A stretch of 64,000 nt of DNA from Rhizobium sp. PP-CC-3A-592 (lineage in GTDB: Bacteria > Pseudomonadota > Alphaproteobacteria > Rhizobiales > Rhizobiaceae), in assembly GCF_003217095.1 (NCBI RefSeq), contig NZ_QJSR01000007.1:62001-126000 (forward strand), read 5' to 3'. Position numbers and translations under genes: made by a program. A model generated the notes under the pieces. It did no database searches. It saw nothing but the letters and a program-made list of their open reading frames with translations, and had not been told where the DNA came from. Below, in pieces: positions 18,127 through 26,390 of the stretch; within the stretch, counting starts at the first letter, position 1; the number at the start of each line of letters is the position of its first letter.

Positions 18127-19107
18127 CTAGGCGCGCCGCCGGCGCATGGTCTCGGCACCCACCGCAAGCACGATGACGACGCCGATGATGACCTGCTGCA
18201 GGAAGGGCGAGACATTGAGCAAATTGAGACCGTTGCGCAGGACGCCGATAATGAGGACACCGATCAGCGTGCCGCCGATGCCGCCGGCCCCGCCCGAAAG
18301 GGACGTGCCGCCGATGACGACCGCGGCGATCGTGTCGAGCTCGTAGCCGAAGCCGCTGGAGGGCTGGACCGAGTCGAGGCGGGCGGCAAGCACGATGCCG
18401 GCGAGGCCCGCCAGCACGGCGCTGACCACATAGACCGCGATCGTGACCAGCTGGACATTGATACCGGCAAGCCGCGCGACTTCCGGATTGCCGCCGACGG
18501 CATAGAGCATGCGGCCTTCGGCACGATAATGCAGGAACAGCCAGGCGATCAGCACCACGAAGAGCATCAGGAACACGGTGGCCGTGAGAACGCCGAAATG
18601 GCGATCGATCGCGAGCATCATGAACCAGTCGGGGAAGCCGACGATCTGCTGGCCGTCGGTGATCATGTTGGCGACGCCGCGGGCGGCCGACATCATCGCA
18701 AGCGTGGCGATGAAGGCGGGAACCCGGAAGACGGTCACCAGAAGCCCGACGATGAGCCCGCTGACGGCGGAGGCGACGAGCGCGACGGCGATGGCAAGGC
18801 TCAAGGGAAGGCCGGCGATGTTCGCGGTCCAGCCCATGACCATCATGGAGAGTGCCAGAACCGAGCCGACCGAGAGATCGATGCCGCCGATGAGGATGAC
18901 GAAGGTCATGCCGACGGCCATGATGCCGATCACGGTGATCTGGTCGAGAATGTTCAGGCCGTTGCGCAGCGAGAAGAAGGCATCGGTGCTGAAGCCGAGG
19001 AAGATGCAGAGGGCCAGAAGTCCGACGAGGGGTCCTGTCGCACCGCTGAGTTTCTTCCGCCACGTGCCGGACGGCCGGGCCTGTCCGTTGATGTCGAGCG
19101 CCACCAT
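18127..19107 (-). CDS. Sugar ABC importer, permease (RbsC type)
   Basis: The 326-residue protein is a CUT2 permease with about 8-10 hydrophobic segments and the family landmarks GMTFVILIGGIDLSVGS near residue 68 and AAVVIGGTSLSGGAGGI near 263, the loop that contacts the ATPase. GAGGAGGA lies directly before ATG 19110; the second ATG at 19107 is better spaced and is used. First gene of the leftward operon (permease, binding protein, ATPase, SDR), divergent from the transketolase operon. Confidence 0.94.
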   Translation of the reverse strand: MVALDINGQARPSGTWRKKLSGATGPLVGLLALCIFLGFSTDAFFSLRNGLNILDQITVIGIMAVGMTFVILIGGIDLSVGSVLALSMMVMGWTANIAGLPLSLAIAVALVASAVSGLIVGLLVTVFRVPAFIATLAMMSAARGVANMITDGQQIVGFPDWFMMLAIDRHFGVLTATVFLMLFVVLIAWLFLHYRAEGRMLYAVGGNPEVARLAGINVQLVTIAVYVVSAVLAGLAGIVLAARLDSVQPSSGFGYELDTIAAVVIGGTSLSGGAGGIGGTLIGVLIIGVLRNGLNLLNVSPFLQQVIIGVVIVLAVGAETMRRRRA

Positions 19108-19152
19108 CATTCCTCCTCACGAGTGTCACAGGCAGAGCCCATAACCAAAATA

Positions 19153-19184
19153 GAATAAATATTCACTCCTGCCGGAAAATTCAC
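19153..19184. promoter_or_regulatory. Putative SorC-regulator operators in front of the ABC operon
   Basis: The palindrome GAATAAATATTC (19153-19164), followed by AC, and a second ATTCAC half-site (19179-19184) 18 bases further on lie 46-77 bases before the permease start. They share the TGAAT/ATTCA arms of the perfect dyad next to the SorC gene at 22617. Probably the operator of the leftward operon. Confidence 0.55.
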
Positions 19185-19255
19185 TATCAAGCCATGATAC
19201 AGGTGTCAACCGGATTTATCGCTGCAGCGCAGCATCCTTGCCATTCGAACAGGGG

Positions 19256-19307
19256 TTGACTAATCGGACATCTGTGCAAGAATATCACTACATGCATATT
19301 TATTCAG
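19256..19307 (+). promoter_or_regulatory. Putative promoter and operator of the transketolase operon
   Basis: TTGACT (19256-19261), 16 bases, AAGAAT (19278-19283) make a plausible sigma-70 type promoter. GCATATTTATTCAG (19294-19307) just downstream is, on the other strand, TGAATAAATATGC, close to the other SorC-type sites. Its position after the -10 suits simple repression. The ribosome site GCGAGG follows at once. Confidence 0.5.
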
Positions 19308-19318
19308 GCGAGGAAATG

Positions 19319-20128
19319 ATGGAGATTATAGATCTTGAGCGCGTCGCGCGCCAAATCCGGCTGCGGGATCTGCAAGCCGTGTTCGAAGCCGGCGCTGGAC
19401 ACATCGGCGGGGAAATGTCGGTGATCGACGTGCTGACGGCCCTGTATTTCCGCGTCCTGAAGGTTTGGCCCGATCAGCCGAAGCATCCGGACCGCGATCG
19501 CTTCGTCCTGTCGAAGGGCCACACCGCCTGCGCGCTCTATGTGACGCTCGCCAAGCGCGGCTTCATTCCCGAAGAAGAGGTCTCGACCTTCCTCAAGCCC
19601 TATTCCCGTCTGAACGGCCATCCGAATTGCAACAAGGTGCCCGGCGTCGAGACCAATACCGGTCCGCTCGGGCACGGCCTGCCGGTCGCGGTCGGCATGG
19701 CGAAGGCCGCAAAGCTTTCGGGCGCCTCCTACCACACCTATGTCGTCACCGGCGACGGCGAGATGCAGGAAGGATCGAACTGGGAAGCCATCATGGCCGG
19801 CGCGCATTTCGGTCTCGACAACCTGACGCTCCTCATCGACCATAACCGCTTCCAGCAGGGCGCCTCCATTGCCGACACCAACGGCCTTGCGCCGCTCCGC
19901 CCAAAGGTCGAGGCTTTCGGCTGGGAGGTCACGGAGATCAACGGCAATGCCATGAGCGAGGTCGTGGCGGCGCTCGAACATCGTGGCACGCGGCCGCACT
20001 GCATCGTCGCGCATACCAACAAGGGTCACGGGATCTCGTTCATGCAGGACACCGTGGACTGGCACCACAAGGTGCCGAACAAGGAACAATACGAGATCGC
20101 CGTAAAAGAACTGTCGGAGGCCCTCTAA
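19319..20128 (+). CDS. Transketolase N-terminal subunit (thiamine diphosphate binding)
   Basis: The 269-residue protein is the N-terminal third of a transketolase: AGAGHIGGEMS near residue 22, LSKGHTACALY near 64, and the ThDP/Mg motif GDGEMQEGSNWEA near 142. It needs the C-terminal protein encoded next (one-base TAATG overlap). Split transketolases of this kind occur in cassettes for unusual pentuloses, such as apulose-4-phosphate transketolase AptA/AptB, rather than in central metabolism. The start at 19319 has GAGG at suitable distance; ATG 19316 is one codon earlier and a longer frame to 19238 overlaps the promoter. Confidence 0.93.
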   Translation: MEIIDLERVARQIRLRDLQAVFEAGAGHIGGEMSVIDVLTALYFRVLKVWPDQPKHPDRDRFVLSKGHTACALYVTLAKRGFIPEEEVSTFLKPYSRLNGHPNCNKVPGVETNTGPLGHGLPVAVGMAKAAKLSGASYHTYVVTGDGEMQEGSNWEAIMAGAHFGLDNLTLLIDHNRFQQGASIADTNGLAPLRPKVEAFGWEVTEINGNAMSEVVAALEHRGTRPHCIVAHTNKGHGISFMQDTVDWHHKVPNKEQYEIAVKELSEAL

Positions 20129-21084
20129 TGAACGCGCATGTCCCATCCCAGAAGCTGCACGACTGCCGCGACGCCTTCGCAGCCACGCTGGAGCGCCTCG
20201 CGGCAGAAAACGAGACGATCGTGGTCGTTTGCAACGACTCCGTCGGCTCCTCCAAGCTCGGCGGCTTCAAGGCGAAGTTTCCCGAGCGGCTGATCAATGT
20301 CGGCATTGCCGAGCAGAACATGATCGGCGTGGCCGCCGGTCTCGCCAATGGCGGGCGCATCCCCTACGTCTGCGCCGCAGCCCCCTTCCTCACGGGCCGC
20401 GCCCTGGAGCAGATCAAGGCCGACATCGCCTATTCCAATGCCAATGTGAAGCTCGTCGGCATCTCGTCGGGCATGGCCTATGGCGACCTCGGCCCGACGC
20501 ATCACTCGATCGAAGACTTCGCCTGGACGCGCGTCCTGCCGAATCTCCCGGTCATCGCCCCCTGCGACCACATCGAGACGGCCGCGGCCGTCGAATGGGC
20601 GGCGCAGTATCAGGGGCCCTGCTTCCTGCGCCTCTCGCGCGTCGGCGTTCCCGATCTCCTTCCCGAAGATCACATCTTCGAGGTCGGCAAGGCCAATCTT
20701 CTGCGCGAGGGGTCCGACGTCACGCTGATCGCCAATGGCACGCTGACGCACCGCATGGTCAAGGCGGCCGAGATTCTTGCGTCCCGCGGCATCAGTGCCC
20801 GTGTCCTCAACTTTGCGACCGTTCGCCCGATGGACGAAGACGCGATCGTTTCGGCTGCCCGCGAAACCGGCGCGATCGTTACGGCCGAGGAACACTCGAC
20901 CTTCGGCGGTCTCGGCTCGGCCGTGGCTGAGGTGGTCGTCGATCTGGCACCGGTCCCCATGAAGCGTCTCGGCGTGCCCGGCATCTTCGCCCCCACCGGT
21001 TCCGCCGAGTTTTTGCTGAACGAATTCGGCATGGCGCCGGAGGCGATCGCCGATGCCGCGGAAGCCGTAATCAAGCGCAAATAA
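20128..21084 (+). CDS. Transketolase C-terminal subunit
   Basis: The 318-residue product has the pyrimidine-binding domain with the catalytic glutamate in INVGIAEQNMIG near residue 63 and a C-terminal transketolase domain from about residue 190 (VTLIANGTLTHRMVKAAEIL). Start overlaps the stop of the N-terminal subunit by one base, so the two are made in equal amounts. Together they should move a two-carbon ketol unit from the phosphorylated ketose made by the FGGY kinase. Confidence 0.93.
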   Translation: MNAHVPSQKLHDCRDAFAATLERLAAENETIVVVCNDSVGSSKLGGFKAKFPERLINVGIAEQNMIGVAAGLANGGRIPYVCAAAPFLTGRALEQIKADIAYSNANVKLVGISSGMAYGDLGPTHHSIEDFAWTRVLPNLPVIAPCDHIETAAAVEWAAQYQGPCFLRLSRVGVPDLLPEDHIFEVGKANLLREGSDVTLIANGTLTHRMVKAAEILASRGISARVLNFATVRPMDEDAIVSAARETGAIVTAEEHSTFGGLGSAVAEVVVDLAPVPMKRLGVPGIFAPTGSAEFLLNEFGMAPEAIADAAEAVIKRK

Positions 21085-21101
21085 CAGTGGACGACCTTCT
21101 G

Positions 21102-21138
21102 GCCGGGGTGCGCCTTCATCGCCGCCCCGGCATTTTCT
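21102..21138 (+). terminator. Terminator-like hairpin between transketolase and kinase genes
   Basis: GCCGGGG (21102-21108) pairs with CCCCGGC (21125-21131), with extra pairing inside, and is followed by ATTTTCTT. It sits inside the apparent operon, 20 bases before the kinase ribosome site, so it may attenuate transcription and lower kinase output. Confidence 0.5.
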
Positions 21139-21157
21139 TATGCTGAGGAGAGCAAGA

Positions 21158-22624
21158 ATGCAGGCGATACTGGCGATCGACCAGGGCACCACCAATTCGA
21201 AGGCGGTGCTCGTGTCCTTAAAGGGCGAGGTTCTCGCCCGCGGGTCTGCCCCGGTCGGCATCAGCTACCCGAAGCCCGGCTGGGTCGAGCAGGATCCGGC
21301 CAGACTCTGGGCCTCGGTCTGCGAGGCGATCGCCGCCTGCCTGAACGCCGCGCCGGACGCGACTGTCGAGGCCATCGCCATTTCTAACCAGCGCGAATCC
21401 GTGACCGTCTGGGACGCCGGAACGGGCGAGCCGCTCGGCCCTGTCTTGAGCTGGCAGTGCCGGCGTACGGCGCCGGATTGCGAGCGGCTGACGCGCGAGG
21501 GGCATCTGGACCGCGTGCAGCAGATCACCGGCCTGCCGCTCGACCCGATGTTTCCCGGCGCGAAATTCCGCTGGCTGCTGGACCGCGTACCGCAAGGCCG
21601 CAGCGTCCGGGCCGGCACCATCGACAGCTGGCTCATCCACTGCCTCACGGGCGGACGGACGCATGCCTCCGATGCATCGAACGCGGCGCGAAGCCAGCTC
21701 TTCGACCTGAATGCGCAGGTCTGGAGCACGGAACTCTGCAGCATTTTCGGCGTCGATCCCGGCGTCCTGCCGGAGGTGCGCGACAGTTCCGCCGATTTCG
21801 GCACGACATCCGGCGTGCCCCGCATTGCCGACGGCACGCCGATCCGCGCGGCGATCGGCGACAGTCATGCCGCCCTTTTCGGCCATGGCGCCTTTCAGCC
21901 GGGCGACGGCAAGGTGACCTTCGGCACGGGATCATCGATCATGACCACCCTTGCCGGATACATCGCGCCGCAAAACGGCATCACGACGACGGTCGCCTGG
22001 CGGATCGCCGGCAAGCCGACCTTCGCGTTCGAAGGCAATATTCTCGTCTCCGCTGCAAGTCTCCCCTGGATGGCCGGTATTCTCGGCCTTGCCGACGTCG
22101 CCGCCCTGGTCGATCTCGCGGCCACCGCCGAGCCGGGCGTTCCCGGCTTCGTGCCGGCCTTCGTCGGCCTCGGCGCGCCTTATTGGGATTCAAACGCCCG
22201 CGCGCTGTTCTCGCAAATCAATTTCAACACCAGCCGGGCGCAGATGGCCCGCGCCGTCACCGATTCCATCGCCTTTCAGGTGCATGATGTCGTCTCAGCC
22301 ATGAAGACGCAGAGCGGCGGCGTCATCGGCGCGCTCTATGTCGATGGCGGCCCGAGCCAGAACCGGTTCCTCATGCAATGCGTCGCCGACACGTTGCGCC
22401 ACACGGTCATCCAGTGCGAAGCTCCGGAGGCGTCGGCGCTCGGCGCCGCCTACCTCGCCGGCCTTTCGCTCGGCATCTTTCCGGATCTCGACGCCATTTC
22501 CGCCCTGCCCCGGCAGACGACACCGATCGCGCCTCTTGCCAATGATGGCGAGGTCCGGCTCAAAACATGGAATGACGCGCTCGCCCGCTCGACGCTGGAC
22601 CCGGCAACCGCTAAGAGTGAATAA
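21158..22624 (+). CDS. FGGY-family carbohydrate kinase
   Basis: The 488-residue kinase has the N-terminal phosphate loop DQGTTNSKAVLV (residues 7-18), the FGGY hinge segment FGTGSSIMTT near 255 and the C-terminal DGGPSQNRFLMQ near 402. The N-terminus is like glycerol kinases, but the company of a split transketolase and SDRs suggests a four- or five-carbon ketose (for example apulose or xylulose) as substrate. GAGGAG precedes ATG 21158; an ATG at 21140 is less well placed. A SorC-type operator overlaps its stop codon. Confidence 0.9.
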   Translation: MQAILAIDQGTTNSKAVLVSLKGEVLARGSAPVGISYPKPGWVEQDPARLWASVCEAIAACLNAAPDATVEAIAISNQRESVTVWDAGTGEPLGPVLSWQCRRTAPDCERLTREGHLDRVQQITGLPLDPMFPGAKFRWLLDRVPQGRSVRAGTIDSWLIHCLTGGRTHASDASNAARSQLFDLNAQVWSTELCSIFGVDPGVLPEVRDSSADFGTTSGVPRIADGTPIRAAIGDSHAALFGHGAFQPGDGKVTFGTGSSIMTTLAGYIAPQNGITTTVAWRIAGKPTFAFEGNILVSAASLPWMAGILGLADVAALVDLAATAEPGVPGFVPAFVGLGAPYWDSNARALFSQINFNTSRAQMARAVTDSIAFQVHDVVSAMKTQSGGVIGALYVDGGPSQNRFLMQCVADTLRHTVIQCEAPEASALGAAYLAGLSLGIFPDLDAISALPRQTTPIAPLANDGEVRLKTWNDALARSTLDPATAKSE

Positions 22625-22632
22625 AAATTCAC
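22617..22632. promoter_or_regulatory. Perfect dyad GTGAAT-AAAA-ATTCAC before the SorC gene
   Basis: GTGAATAAAAATTCAC has 6-bp perfect arms around AAAA. It covers the kinase stop codon and lies 14 bases before the SorC regulator start. It is the best copy of the motif also found at 19153 and 19294, so it is probably the regulator's own binding site and allows autoregulation. Confidence 0.65.
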
Positions 22633-22645
22633 AACGGGAACGCCC

Positions 22646-23599
22646 ATGGGACGCCTCAACGAACTCCGCCTGATCTCGCGGGTCGCCCAGATGTATCACA
22701 TCGAGCGGCGCCGGCAGGCGGAGATCGCGGATCACCTGAGGCTCTCGCAGGCGACCGTCTCGCGCATGCTCAAGCGCGCGGAAGCCGAAGGCATCGTGCG
22801 GACGAGCGTCATTCCCCCGGTCGGCACCTATGGCGATCTCGAAAGCGCGCTCCGCGAGCGGTTCAACCTGCCGGAAGCCGTCGTCGTTGAGTGCACGGAG
22901 GATCGCGACGGCGCCATCATGGCGCGGATCGGCGAGGCTGCGGCCCATCTCCTCGAGATCACGCTGGCACCGGGCGAGACGATCGGCGTCTCCAGCTGGA
23001 GCCAGACGATCTTCAAGATGGTGGAGAACATTCATCCGCAGAAAAGCGCCCGCGCCAAATTCGTGGTGCAAACGCTCGGCGGCATGGGCGACCCCTCGGT
23101 GCAGACCCATGCGACGCAGCTGACGACGCGGCTTGCCGGCCTCACGGGCGCCGAGCCAAAACTACTGCCCGTGCAGGGGGTCACCTCGTCGCGCGAGGCG
23201 CGGCTCCTGATGATGGCCGACCCCTTCGTGCGCGAGACGGTCGATCTTTTCGGAAGCATCACGCTTGCCATCGTCGGGATCGGCGCCGTGGAACCGTCAG
23301 AACTCCTAGCGCGCTCCGGCAACATCTTCTCCGCCCGCGAACTGGCCGACCTTGCAGACGCCGGCGCCGTCGGCGATATTTCGCTCCGCTTCTTCGACAA
23401 AGACGGCCATCCGGTGAAGACGCCGCTCGACGATCGCGTCATCGGGCTTCCCCTTGAAGACCTTGCCCGTGTCGAACGCGTGATCGCGCTGGCAGGCGGC
23501 GCAAAGAAAACGGCCGCCATCGCCGGAGCGTTGAAGGTCGGCGTCATCGACATTCTCGTCACCGACAAGTTCACGGCGGAGCGCCTTCTCCAGATGTAG
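22646..23599 (+). CDS. SorC/DeoR-type sugar-binding transcriptional regulator
   Basis: The 317-residue protein has an N-terminal HTH (QAEIADHLRLSQATVSRMLKR, residues about 24-44) and a C-terminal SorC sugar-phosphate sensor domain (FVVQTLGGMGD near 130, LFGSITLAIVGIGA near 197, DILVTDKFTAERLL at the end). Members respond to phosphorylated sugars made by the pathway they control. It ends the rightward transketolase-kinase operon; TGAAT-N4-ATTCA sites near both divergent starts and near its own start suggest it controls both arms of the cassette. Confidence 0.92.
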   Translation: MGRLNELRLISRVAQMYHIERRRQAEIADHLRLSQATVSRMLKRAEAEGIVRTSVIPPVGTYGDLESALRERFNLPEAVVVECTEDRDGAIMARIGEAAAHLLEITLAPGETIGVSSWSQTIFKMVENIHPQKSARAKFVVQTLGGMGDPSVQTHATQLTTRLAGLTGAEPKLLPVQGVTSSREARLLMMADPFVRETVDLFGSITLAIVGIGAVEPSELLARSGNIFSARELADLADAGAVGDISLRFFDKDGHPVKTPLDDRVIGLPLEDLARVERVIALAGGAKKTAAIAGALKVGVIDILVTDKFTAERLLQM

Positions 23600-23785
23600 G
23601 AGGCTGCATGTGGGTCAACAGCCGCTCAAACCTTGAATGACTCGGTGGCGATACGGAAACCGGTTTCGGCGGCATGGATTTCGTAAGTCGCAATCCGGCG
23701 GTCGTCGTCGTCCCGCGACTGGGGACTGGCGGAACAGCCCGGCAGTTGCTACCGAGGCGCAGCGTAACCCTTCCGGAGGACTGAG

Positions 23786-26230
23786 ATGGGTGCTCTGATC
23801 GACCGGCCCGAACTGATCGCCGGCATCCTCGGTGCCCGGACGCCGATCGTCATTCTGGATGCTCCCGTCGGCATGGGCAAGTCGTCTGTCCTGGCATTGA
23901 TCGCGCAGCGCATGGGAGCCGACGTCGTTCGCTCGCCCCAGCCGCCAACTGATCCGGCAGACGGCTCCACCACGGACACCGTGCTTCGCCTGTGGGACAT
24001 CCCGCCCTACACGGCGCCTCTTGCCATTCCCGAGTCCTGCGTTTCCGGTAATCATCGCCTGATCATCGCGAAACGTCCGGACACGGTGCTGCCGGGCCAG
24101 GCGCGGGCACTGGCCTACGGACAGGCAACGCTGATCGGCAGCGAGGATCTGATGATGTCGCACGGCGAGCTGGAACGGCTGTTCGGGAGCGCGTCCGAAG
24201 ATGTGACCGCTAAAAGTGGGGGATGGCCGCTGGCCGTGTTCAATACCCGTCTCTTCGAAGGCCCTGCAGATGTTCTGCGTGCATTTCTCGACGCCGAGGT
24301 ACTGGCGACGATGCCGGACGAGGAACTCGTCGCTATGCAACTGATGCTGGTCGAGACGGTCGGTCGGACGAGCGCTGCGACACGGCATCCGTCTTTCTCC
24401 GCATCGCACTTCCCCACCACATCTCCTCTGCCGCCCACGGCGCCGTTCCTGATGCGCCCTGACGGCACAGGTCTTCCGACGCTGGTGGTGGCAGGCGTGC
24501 GTGACGTCCTGCGCGAGGCGATCGACCATGTGATGGAGCGGCGTCTGCGCAACGCCGGAAGCGCCAGGGCCATTGCCGAGGCTTACCGGGCGAGAGGTCT
24601 CGTGGTCGAGGCGATCTGCGCCTTCCAGAAGGCCGGTCTCTTCGACAATGCGCTGCGGATCTTCCAGGATGCGGGCGGGCCGTTCTTTCTCTACTATTTC
24701 GGGCCCCAAGCCTTCGACACCGTCCTTGCCGGGTTTCCGCTGACCTTTTCCCTCCAGACCGAGGTCCTCGTTCTCGCCAAGGCGCTGCAATCGCTGAAGC
24801 TCGGCGATATCGCGCGTGCCCGCCGGCTGCTCATCGACCGCTTCGGAGACGTCGCCAACGACTACACGCAGGTGTTTTCCAGCCGCTCGGTTTTCTCACG
24901 CCAGTTTCGGGCTTTCCGGCTCGTGATGCTGCTCTACGAGGACTATTTCTTCTCCGAGGAGCTGCTGGAGCGGGCCTATGCGCTGATCGCGGAGTTTCCG
25001 GTGGAAGACCATCTGTCGCGCGGCAGCTTCTACAATTCCGTGCTCGAATTCTACATCCGCAATCGGCAGTTTGCCGCCGCCGAAGAGGTGGCGCAGCGTG
25101 CGATGTTTCATTATCGCGCGGCACAGGCGCCGCTTCTCGCCTTCTACATCAGTCTCCACCAGACGCTGATCCGGCTCATGATGGGCGATGCGCTGGCCGC
25201 ACGCCGTTACGCGACGCAATCGGCCGCTTTCATTGCGGAGTTGCCGTTCGAAAGCCCCAACGACGTGCGGCTGCAAGTGCTGATGGACGCGTGCGTCGAG
25301 TACGAAGCCGGGCGGGCCGAGCCGCTGGCGCGGTTCCTTAATCTCGAGATCGATGGTTTCGCCCATGGCGAAATCTGGCCGAGCCTTCTCGAATTTGCGC
25401 TCCACTACGGCAGTCAGGCGCTGGGTGAACACTTCTCCACCATGGCCGCCCGGAGCTTTCTTGATCGCTGGCGCGTCTACCAGACGTCGAACGGGCAGTT
25501 CCAGGCGATGATCTCGATCCGCGAGGCGGCAGTCCTTCAAAACGCAAACCGGTGGCAGGAAGCGGCCGACACGCTGGCGTCGATATCAGGCCGGGTCGAT
25601 CGGGCCTTCGTTCTGGCAGGCGGAGAACCTCTGGCGCGCGTGCAGGAGCGCGACGAGCTGGCGCTGGCGCTCATCTGGCTACGCCAGCTCGTCTACGAGG
25701 CACCGCAACGGCCCGGCCTCGACCAGCTCGTCACCACCATCATCGCCAACATGAACCTGACAGATCGCCAGCGGATGAGCGCCGAAATCTGGCTTGCCTA
25801 TGTCGCCAAGCGCCAGCGCAATGCGACGCAGGCACGCGCCGTGCTCCAGAAGACCTTCGGCGATTGTGCACGGCTCGGCACCATCGCCCCGCTCGCCGAG
25901 GAGCGCGTCTTCCTGCAGGAACTGATCGACAACCAGCGCATCGGCGGCTTCCTGTCCACCGTCACAGGCAACCGGCAGATCCTGCGCAAGCTGAGGGATT
26001 CCGGCCGCCTCGACAACCAGTCCACCAAGATGGCCAACACGCTGTCGCGGCGCGAAAGCAAGATCCTGCTGATGATCTCCGAAGGTGCCGCCAACAAGGA
26101 CGTGGCCAACACGCTCGGCCTCAGCGAAGCGACCGTGAAGTTCCACCTTGGCAACGTCTACCGCAAGCTCGGCTGCCGCAGTCGCCAGGAAGCGATCAGC
26201 TCCGCTCGGGCGCTCGGCCTTCTCGGCTAG
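23786..26230 (+). CDS. STAND-type ATPase transcriptional regulator with C-terminal LuxR HTH
   Basis: An 814-residue MalT-like regulator. The N-terminus has a P-loop of the MalT kind (DAPVGMGKSS, residues about 26-35, with Ala for the first Gly), followed by a long helical, TPR-like region (about 250-720) and a LuxR/GerE HTH at about 748-814 (LSRRESKILLMISEGAANKDV, SEATVKFHLGNVYRKL). Such proteins become activators when a ligand and ATP drive oligomerisation. GGAGGA lies five bases before the ATG. It lies directly upstream of, and in the same direction as, the dipeptide-type ABC operon, whose leader has a 21-bp-spaced direct repeat, so it is the likely activator of that operon. Confidence 0.9.
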   Translation: MGALIDRPELIAGILGARTPIVILDAPVGMGKSSVLALIAQRMGADVVRSPQPPTDPADGSTTDTVLRLWDIPPYTAPLAIPESCVSGNHRLIIAKRPDTVLPGQARALAYGQATLIGSEDLMMSHGELERLFGSASEDVTAKSGGWPLAVFNTRLFEGPADVLRAFLDAEVLATMPDEELVAMQLMLVETVGRTSAATRHPSFSASHFPTTSPLPPTAPFLMRPDGTGLPTLVVAGVRDVLREAIDHVMERRLRNAGSARAIAEAYRARGLVVEAICAFQKAGLFDNALRIFQDAGGPFFLYYFGPQAFDTVLAGFPLTFSLQTEVLVLAKALQSLKLGDIARARRLLIDRFGDVANDYTQVFSSRSVFSRQFRAFRLVMLLYEDYFFSEELLERAYALIAEFPVEDHLSRGSFYNSVLEFYIRNRQFAAAEEVAQRAMFHYRAAQAPLLAFYISLHQTLIRLMMGDALAARRYATQSAAFIAELPFESPNDVRLQVLMDACVEYEAGRAEPLARFLNLEIDGFAHGEIWPSLLEFALHYGSQALGEHFSTMAARSFLDRWRVYQTSNGQFQAMISIREAAVLQNANRWQEAADTLASISGRVDRAFVLAGGEPLARVQERDELALALIWLRQLVYEAPQRPGLDQLVTTIIANMNLTDRQRMSAEIWLAYVAKRQRNATQARAVLQKTFGDCARLGTIAPLAEERVFLQELIDNQRIGGFLSTVTGNRQILRKLRDSGRLDNQSTKMANTLSRRESKILLMISEGAANKDVANTLGLSEATVKFHLGNVYRKLGCRSRQEAISSARALGLLG

Positions 26231-26253
26231 CCTGGCATGATCGGTTCGCACAG

Positions 26254-26283
26254 AACCTAGACCATTTAGGCAAAAACCTAGAC
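26254..26283 (+). promoter_or_regulatory. Direct repeat AACCTAGAC x2, 21 bp apart, in the ABC operon leader
   Basis: AACCTAGAC occurs at 26254-26262 and again at 26275-26283, exactly two helical turns apart, in the 160-base gap between the LuxR-type regulator and the binding-protein gene. The arrangement suits a same-face activator site, as for MalT-type regulators. Nothing else stands out in the gap. Confidence 0.5.
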
Positions 26284-26390
26284 GTGGTGACGCTTGAGGT
26301 GCATCGTCTCGCAATGCATCCTCGCGTCCAACAACGAGATGACGGTCGATAACGACCGCGCCGGGAACCTTCGACAACACGGGAGACACA

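Noticed and set aside
17552-19129. Minus-strand frame of 525 codons over the permease and binding-protein genes
   Set aside because: It spans two real genes in another frame and is dominated by Arg, His and Pro, a typical shadow.
23626-23745. Minus-strand open stretch ending IATYEIHAAETGFRIATESFKV then stop
   Set aside because: It looks protein-like but has no start codon or ribosome site and is closed by a stop about 37 codons upstream. It could be the 3' end of a lost gene, but this is too short to support.
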